This document shows positions 1-4,178 of a stretch of DNA of 5,322 nt, in pieces. The first letter of the stretch is position 1, and every line of letters starts with the position of its first letter. The position numbers were made by a program, and so were the translations under genes. This DNA comes from ZC4RG30 sp031424095 (GTDB lineage: Bacteria; Pseudomonadota; Gammaproteobacteria; Steroidobacterales; Steroidobacteraceae), in the NCBI GenBank assembly GCA_031424095.1, contig JANPGU010000106.1, forward strand, positions 1 to 5,322, written 5' to 3'. The notes under the pieces were generated by a model, which saw only the letters and a list, made by a program, of their open reading frames with translations, made no database searches and was not told the origin of the DNA.

Positions 1-1
1 T

Positions 2-736
2 GCACTGGGACCCGACCGCGTGCAGGTGGTGATGATGCCGTCGCGCTACACCTCGCCAATGAGCATCGACGATGCTGCCGCGCAGGCCAGCGCGCTGGGC
101 GTGGCCTACAGCGTCATCTCCATCGAAGGCATGTTCGAGGCCACTCTCGCTGCGCTGCGCGAGCAGTTTGCCGGCCTCAAGCCGGACACCACCGAAGAGA
201 ACATCCAGGCGCGCTGCCGCGGCGTGCTGCTGATGGCGATCTCCAACAAGACCGGCCGCATGTTGCTCACCACTGGCAACAAGAGCGAGATGGCGGTGGG
301 ATACGCCACGTTGTACGGCGACATGAACGGCGGCTTCGCGCCCATCAAGGACTGCAGCAAGATGCTGGTCTATCGCCTGGCGCGCTACCGCAACGAACTG
401 GCGCGGCAGCGCGGCGAGTTTGGTGGGCAGGGCGCCATTCCGCAGCGGGTGCTCGAGCGCGAACCCAGCGCAGAACTGCGTCCGGACCAGAAAGACACCG
501 ATTCATTGCCCCCGTATGAAGTGCTCGATGCGATTCTCGAGGCCTTCATCGAAGAAGATCTGTCGGTGGATGAAATCGTGGCGCGCGGTTTCGACCGCAG
601 CGTGGTGGGGCGCATCCTCGACATGGTCAAGCGCAATGAATACAAGCGCCGCCAGTCACCGCCGGGAATCCGCGTGAGTCGCCGCGCCTTCGGCCGCGAC
701 TGGCGCTATCCGATCACCAACGGCTACCGTCGCTGA
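2..736 (+). CDS. nadE: Glutamine-dependent NAD+ synthase, C-terminal part (5' end outside window)
   Basis: This enzyme makes NAD+ from deamido-NAD+ using ATP and ammonia, the last step of NAD synthesis, in the cytoplasm. The reading frame is open from the window edge, so the upstream part is missing, including the ATP-binding SGGxDS loop and any N-terminal glutaminase (nitrilase-like) domain. The 244 visible residues carry family motifs in order: MPSRYTSP near the edge, TEENIQAR (191-214), TTGNKSE (269-289), YGDMNGGF (314-337), SAELRPDQ (467-490) and YKRRQSPP (641-664). The SAELRPDQ...DSLPPYEVLD and YKRRQSPPGI tail is typical of the long, glutamine-dependent form (about 540 residues) rather than the short E. 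coli type, so I infer that form; the glutaminase domain itself is not visible. A GTG at 20 is not the start, because homology continues upstream of it. The gene converges on bamD with one base between the stops. Confidence 0.95.
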   Translation, partial: ALGPDRVQVVMMPSRYTSPMSIDDAAAQASALGVAYSVISIEGMFEATLAALREQFAGLKPDTTEENIQARCRGVLLMAISNKTGRMLLTTGNKSEMAVGYATLYGDMNGGFAPIKDCSKMLVYRLARYRNELARQRGEFGGQGAIPQRVLEREPSAELRPDQKDTDSLPPYEVLDAILEAFIEEDLSVDEIVARGFDRSVVGRILDMVKRNEYKRRQSPPGIRVSRRAFGRDWRYPITNGYRR

Positions 737-742
737 GTCAGC
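732..742. repeat. 11-base perfect palindrome spanning both convergent stop codons
   Basis: GCTGAGTCAGC is a perfect inverted repeat (5+1+5) centred on the single base between nadE and bamD. It contains the TGA stop of nadE and, on the other strand, the TGA stop of bamD. A wider pairing, CGGCT (721-725) with AGCCG (740-744), is also possible. There is no following T-run on either strand, so it is not a standard intrinsic terminator. It may simply reflect two genes ending in GCTGA-type sequence. Confidence 0.5.
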
Positions 743-1559
743 CGGCGCCCCAGAATTTCCACCAGCTGCCACCGCTGCCCTTGCGCAGCGCGATCGGGTC
801 GTTCGGGAAGTTTTCCTTGAACACCTTCTCGGTGTTCGCCGCCAGCTCCTGGTAGTCGAGCTTGGTGTAGCAGAGGTACATCACCTGCAGGGCTTCCTTC
901 GAAGCCGGTGCGCCATCGTACTGTTCGACCGTGAGGCGGGCGCGCTGCGCCGCCGCCACCCAGGCTTCGCGTTCCATGTAGTGGTGGGCCACCTGCATCT
1001 CGTAGCCGGCCAGCCGGTTGCGCAGATAGATCATGCGGCGCCGGGCATCCGCGGCGTAAAGGCTCTTCGGAAAGCGCGTCACCACGGTACGCAGCGACTG
1101 GAAGGCATCCTTCGCCGTCAGCGGTGCACGCTCGGTGAGATCCACCCGCAGCCAGCGCTCGACCGTGTAAGGCGTGCGCTCGAAGTCGATCAGACCCTTG
1201 AGGTACCAGGCGTAGTCCACCCGCGGATGCGTGGGGTTCTCGCGGATGAAGGTTTCCGCGGCGTCCTTGGCCGATTCCTTTTCACCCATGCGGTAATACG
1301 CATAAATGATATCGAGGCGTGCCTGGCGCGATTCCTGTGCGAAAGGATAGCGCGCCATCATGGCTTCGTACACCTGCACGGCGTCGGCATAGTCGCTCGC
1401 GCGCAGCGATTTCTGGCCGCGTTCGTACAGTTTCTCTGGCGTCAGTCGCGCCAGGCGCTGCTGGTCGCGGACCTTGTTGCTCGAGCAGCCGGCAACCAGC
1501 GCCAGCGCGAGCAGGGGAATCAGCACGAAAGAAAGGCGGGAAACTGAAGGGAATCGCAT
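738..1559 (-). CDS. bamD: Outer membrane protein assembly factor BamD (lipoprotein, TPR family)
   Basis: BamD is the essential lipoprotein of the BAM complex, which with BamA folds beta-barrel proteins into the outer membrane from the periplasmic side. The 273-residue product starts with a lipoprotein signal peptide: a basic N-terminus, a hydrophobic core (about 11-23) and lipobox LVAGC with the acylated Cys at 25, followed by Ser-Ser, which does not suggest inner-membrane retention. TPR-like helices follow from about 42 to 250, with the family signatures ARYPFAQESRQA (about 69-80), DIIYAYY (83-89), FIRENPTHPRVDYAWYLKGL (104-123) and YMEREAWVAA (194-203). It is somewhat longer than E. coli BamD (245 residues) and ends in a Trp-rich tail, SWWKFWGAG. 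The ATG at 1559 is supported by the signal peptide just after it; no clear Shine-Dalgarno precedes it. It is transcribed divergently from rluD, as in E. coli. The older name for the family is ComL. Confidence 0.96.
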   Translation of the reverse strand: MRFPSVSRLSFVLIPLLALALVAGCSSNKVRDQQRLARLTPEKLYERGQKSLRASDYADAVQVYEAMMARYPFAQESRQARLDIIYAYYRMGEKESAKDAAETFIRENPTHPRVDYAWYLKGLIDFERTPYTVERWLRVDLTERAPLTAKDAFQSLRTVVTRFPKSLYAADARRRMIYLRNRLAGYEMQVAHHYMEREAWVAAAQRARLTVEQYDGAPASKEALQVMYLCYTKLDYQELAANTEKVFKENFPNDPIALRKGSGGSWWKFWGAG

Positions 1560-1600
1560 CAGATAGGGACCAAATGGTTAGCAGGCTCTAGTATAGACGA
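1560..1600. promoter_or_regulatory. Divergent bamD/rluD intergenic region with a two-way -10-like element
   Basis: This 41-base gap separates the two start codons, so promoters for both genes should lie in or near it. It is AT-richer than its surroundings. The segment CTAGTATAG (1588-1596) reads TATACT toward bamD (1595 to 1590) and TAGTAT or TATAGA toward rluD (1589-1594 or 1592-1597), so one short stretch can serve as a sigma-70 -10 box in both directions. I find no good -35 box at 16-18 bases for either direction, nor a sigma-E type GGAAC element for bamD. Toward bamD, transcription would leave a leader of roughly 20-25 bases. Toward rluD, the start point would fall close to the annotated ATG. 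The call is inference from motif and position. Confidence 0.35.
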
Positions 1601-2587
1601 ATGAGTCGTCGCGCCCCGGCCGCCCCAAAGGCGGCCCCAGTAGAAGCCCCGTCCGTGGAACACATGGTTGAAATCGGTGCCGCGCCCGCAGGCCTGCGGC
1701 TCGATCAGGCGCTGGCCATGGCCCTGCCGCAGTATTCCCGCTCGCGCCTGACCACGTGGATCAGGGAAGGGGCGGTGACGCTGAACGGCAAGCCGGCGCG
1801 GCCCCGCGATTCGGTATTTGGCGGCGAGACGGTGAAGGTGCAGGCCACGCCGGCTGCCGACGACCGCGTCGAAGCCGAAAGCATGCCCATCAAGGTGCTG
1901 TATCGCGATGCCCATGTGTTCGTCATAGACAAGCCGGCGGGGCTGGTGGTTCATCCCGGCGCGGGAAATCGTTCCCACACGCTGCAGAATGGCCTGCTGG
2001 CGCTGGACCCGAAGCTCACCTTCGTGCCGCGGGCCGGCATCGTGCACCGCATCGACAAGGACACCAGCGGCCTGCTGGTGGTGGCGCGCACCCTGGAAGC
2101 GCATACGGCCCTGGTGGTGCAGCTGGCTGATCACGGCGTCGGGCGCGAATACATGGCGCTGTGTGTTGGCGCGCTGACTGGTGGCGGCACGGTGGACAAA
2201 CCCATCGACCGCCATCGCACCGACCGCCTGCGCATGGCGGTGCGCGCCGACGGTCGCGAAGCGATCACGCATTACCGGCTGGCCGAGCGCTTCCCGCATC
2301 ACACGCTGCTGCGCGTGATCCTGGAGACCGGTCGCACGCACCAGATCCGCGTCCACATGGCGCACATCGGTCATCCGCTGGTAGGCGATCCGCTGTATGG
2401 CGGCCGCCGCCAGCTCACTGCCGGCAGCACGCCGGCGCAGCGCGAGGCGCTGAAGTCCTTTGGCCGCCAGGCCCTGCATGCGGCGAAGCTGGAATTCACG
2501 CATCCCATCAGCGGCAAGCTGGTGAGTGTGGAATCGCCGCTGCCGAAGGATTTCACCGACCTGCTGGATTGCCTGCGCGCAGCCTGA
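1601..2587 (+). CDS. rluD: 23S rRNA pseudouridine synthase RluD (pseudouridine 1911/1915/1917)
   Basis: RluD isomerises three uridines to pseudouridine in helix 69 of 23S rRNA, which aids ribosome assembly and function. The 328 residues show an S4 RNA-binding domain at about 32-85 (RLDQALAMALPQYSRSRL, then LNGKPARPRD and GGETV) and an RluA-type catalytic domain from about 97. The catalytic Asp is D152 in GIVHRIDKDTSG (146-157); Ile replaces the more usual Leu of HRLD. Other family blocks are KPAGLVVHPG (111-120), GRTHQIRVHMAHIGHPLVGD (244-263) and the terminal HAAKLEFTHP (293-302). The first ATG (1601) gives an Ala/Pro-rich leader of about 20 residues, whereas E. coli RluD reaches the equivalent RLDQ after about 17 residues. 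Met22 (1664), 11 residues before RLDQ and preceded by a weak GGA, is a credible alternative start. It is first gene of a plus-strand cluster and its stop overlaps the pgeF start by one base (TGATG). Confidence 0.96.
   Translation: MSRRAPAAPKAAPVEAPSVEHMVEIGAAPAGLRLDQALAMALPQYSRSRLTTWIREGAVTLNGKPARPRDSVFGGETVKVQATPAADDRVEAESMPIKVLYRDAHVFVIDKPAGLVVHPGAGNRSHTLQNGLLALDPKLTFVPRAGIVHRIDKDTSGLLVVARTLEAHTALVVQLADHGVGREYMALCVGALTGGGTVDKPIDRHRTDRLRMAVRADGREAITHYRLAERFPHHTLLRVILETGRTHQIRVHMAHIGHPLVGDPLYGGRRQLTAGSTPAQREALKSFGRQALHAAKLEFTHPISGKLVSVESPLPKDFTDLLDCLRAA
1618..1636. repeat. Perfect GC-only inverted repeat (7-base stem, 5-base loop) at the 5' end of rluD
   Basis: GGCCGCC (1618-1624), loop CCAAA, then GGCGGCC (1630-1636) form a perfect stem made only of G-C pairs. 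It lies 15 bases after the first ATG of rluD and 27 bases before the alternative start at 1664. In mRNA it should fold stably. It has no T-run, so it does not look like a terminator. It could be a chance product of Ala/Pro codons, a structure in the true leader if translation begins at 1664, or an operator-like palindrome near the divergent promoter. Confidence 0.6.
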
Positions 2588-3366
2588 TGAGCGCAGCACC
2601 CGGCATCATCGTGGCGGACTGGCGTCCGCCGCCGGGCGTGCACGCCCTGTGCACCACGCGACTCGGTGGGGTCAGCCTCGCACCCCGTGACACCTGGAAT
2701 CTCGGCGACCACGTGGACGATGCACCCGCCGCCGTGACCGAGAACCGGCGGCTGCTGCGTATTGCCGCACCGCTGCCACTGGAGCCGCCCTGGTTGCGCC
2801 CGGTGCTTGGCATCGCCGTGGCGTATATTTATGTCGCCGCAGGGGGCGCGCCCGCTGGGGTCGCCGATGCGGCAGTCGCGCAGGGATCCGGCACGGTCTG
2901 CGCCGTGCTCACCGCGGATTGCCTGCCGGTACTGCTGGCTGCCAGCGACGGTTCGGCGGTGGGCGCCGCGCATGCGGGCTGGCGCGGTCTCGCGGCGGGT
3001 GTCATGGAAGCGAGCGTGCAGGCGCTGCGCGGTCGCATCGCACCGGGCGTGACGCTGCAGGCCTGGCTGGGACCGGCCATCAGCGCCGCGCATTTCGAAG
3101 TGGGTGATGACGTGCGCAATGCATTTCTGAGCGGGAATCCCGCGGCTGGATCCGCGTTTCAGCGGGGCGTCGGCGATCGCTGGCAGGCAGATCTGTATGC
3201 ACTGGCGCGTGCGCGGCTGACGGCACTGGGCATCACGCAGGTCAGCGGCGGCAACTTCTGCACCTATGCGGATGCCGACCGGTTCTTCTCGCACCGCCGC
3301 GACGTTCAGCATCGGGGGCTCGCGGGCACCGGTAGAATGGCCAGCCTCATCTGGCGGCAGACATGA
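2587..3366 (+). CDS. pgeF: PgeF/YfiH family protein (peptidoglycan editing factor; laccase-like fold) lacking one metal-ligand His
   Basis: In E. coli, PgeF (YfiH) removes wrongly built UDP-MurNAc-L-Ser from the cell-wall precursor pool; related proteins have been described as multi-copper oxidases and as purine nucleoside phosphorylases/adenosine deaminases. The 259 residues match the family along their length: TTRLGGVSL (23-31), NLGDHVDD (38-45), TADCLPVL (109-116), AHAGWRGL (128-135), GPAISAAHFEVG (162-173), CTYADADRFFSHRRD (225-239) and the terminal GRMASLIW (249-256). Two ligands of the family metal site are present, C112 and H129. The third, the His of WL.QVHG, is absent: residues 69-75 read WLRPVLG, with Leu74 at the His position and Pro72 at the Gln position. 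The start at 2587 overlaps the rluD stop by one base and matches the length of E. coli YfiH; the frame is open upstream to 2161 but that part lies over rluD. The fold is probably kept, while metal-dependent activity is uncertain. Confidence 0.93.
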   Translation: MSAAPGIIVADWRPPPGVHALCTTRLGGVSLAPRDTWNLGDHVDDAPAAVTENRRLLRIAAPLPLEPPWLRPVLGIAVAYIYVAAGGAPAGVADAAVAQGSGTVCAVLTADCLPVLLAASDGSAVGAAHAGWRGLAAGVMEASVQALRGRIAPGVTLQAWLGPAISAAHFEVGDDVRNAFLSGNPAAGSAFQRGVGDRWQADLYALARARLTALGITQVSGGNFCTYADADRFFSHRRDVQHRGLAGTGRMASLIWRQT

Positions 3367-4148
3367 ATACACTGACCTGGATCATCGGTTTTACCCTGCT
3401 GGGGGGCGTCGCCGGCGTGCTGCTGGCCGGCGTATTCCTGCTGGTGCCGGAACGTGCGCGTACGCGCTCGCTGCCGTTCCTCGTGGCATTCGCTACCGGC
3501 GCACTGTTGGGCGCGGCGTTGCTTGGTCTGCTGCCCGAGGCCATAGAACTCGCCGGGCCTGCCAACTACGCCAGCGTCGGGATGTCATTGCTCGGCGGCA
3601 TCGCGCTGTTCTTCGTGCTGGAAAAACTGGTGCTCTGGCGCCATTGCCACGAGGACCACTGCGAAACCCACGCGCCGGACACGCATCAGCATGCGGATCG
3701 CGCCCCCGGCGTGATGATCCTGGTCGGCGACACCATGCACAATGCGCTGGATGGCGTGCTGATCGCCGCCGCCTTCCTGATCGACATCAACCTCGGCATC
3801 ATGACCAGCCTGGCCGTGCTGGCGCATGAAGTGCCCAGCGAGGTCGGCAATTTCGCCATCCTGCTGCACAGTGGCATGTCGCGGGCGCGGGCGTTTTCGT
3901 GGAACCTGATCACCGCGCTGGGTGCGGTGATCGGCGGTGTGGTCGGGTATTACGCGCTGTCCGCGGTGAAGCCGGCCTTGCCCTATGCACTGGGTGTTTC
4001 GGCGGCGAGCCTGCTCTATGTCGCGGTGGCTGACCTGATCCCCGGATTGCACCGCAGGGTGGACGTGCGCAGCAGCGTATTGCAGGTGGTTCTCATTGCA
4101 CTGGGGGTGGGGCTGGTGGCCGCGGTGGAGCACCTCGCGCCCCATTGA
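3363..4148 (+). CDS. ZIP-family divalent metal transporter (inner membrane)
   Basis: ZIP proteins move zinc or other divalent metals into the cytoplasm across the inner membrane. The 261 residues give about eight hydrophobic segments (roughly 5-27, 37-58, 70-92, 117-138, 143-168, 178-200, 205-226 and 236-256). Between segments 3 and 4 lies a His/Cys/Asp-rich loop, HCHEDHCETHAPDTHQH (94-110), the usual ZIP metal-binding loop. Segment 4 has MHNALDG (125-131), supplying H126, N127 and D130; segment 5 has HEVPSEVGNF (155-164), supplying H155, E156 and E160. These are the expected transport-site residues. HNxxDG with HExPxE resembles the LIV-1-like branch rather than E. coli ZupT; G-N replaces the more usual G-D after the second motif. 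The metal cannot be told from sequence. The ATG overlaps the pgeF stop (ATGA), which suggests translational coupling; only a weak GGCGG (3353-3357) precedes it. It lies between pgeF and clpB, which are adjacent in E. coli. Confidence 0.93.
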   Translation: MNTLTWIIGFTLLGGVAGVLLAGVFLLVPERARTRSLPFLVAFATGALLGAALLGLLPEAIELAGPANYASVGMSLLGGIALFFVLEKLVLWRHCHEDHCETHAPDTHQHADRAPGVMILVGDTMHNALDGVLIAAAFLIDINLGIMTSLAVLAHEVPSEVGNFAILLHSGMSRARAFSWNLITALGAVIGGVVGYYALSAVKPALPYALGVSAASLLYVAVADLIPGLHRRVDVRSSVLQVVLIALGVGLVAAVEHLAPH

Positions 4149-4172
4149 TTCCGCCCCGTTCGGCCCCATGAT
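4144..4172 (+). promoter_or_regulatory. Candidate heat-shock (sigma-32 type) promoter for clpB
   Basis: ATTGAT (4144-4149) resembles the CTTGAA -35 box, keeping the TTGA core. After a 14-base spacer comes CCCCAT (4164-4169), a full match to the start of the sigma-32 -10 consensus CCCCATnTA, followed by GAT. The spacing fits known sigma-32 promoters. clpB belongs to the heat-shock regulon in E. coli, so the position makes sense. The -35 overlaps the ZIP stop codon. Transcription starting the usual 7-10 bases after CCCCAT would begin at or next to the clpB ATG at 4179. CCCCAT also occurs at 4140-4145 in a near-repeat, so chance similarity in C-rich DNA is possible. Confidence 0.45.
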
Positions 4173-4178
4173 CGCCGC

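Noticed and set aside
1590..1660. Sigma-E promoter for bamD, as in E. coli
   Set aside because: No GGAAC-like -35 element is visible upstream on the minus strand at a suitable distance.
2161..2586. Upstream extension of the pgeF frame inside rluD
   Set aside because: The translated stretch is Arg/His/Pro-rich and unlike the PgeF family; homology begins right after the ATG at 2587.
1559..2599. 346-residue open frame on the minus strand opposite rluD
   Set aside because: It lies wholly over a convincing rluD gene, has no recognisable motif, and is rich in Arg/His/Gln/Ala as expected for the antisense of GC-rich coding DNA.
2807..2834. Possible internal promoter in pgeF (TTGGCA near 2807, then TATATT)
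   Set aside because: The spacer to TATATT is only 11 bases, and the hexamer at a proper spacing matches TATAAT poorly.
2371..3372. 333-residue open frame on the minus strand opposite the end of rluD and pgeF
   Set aside because: It is antisense to two supported genes, with biased composition and no domain I can recognise.
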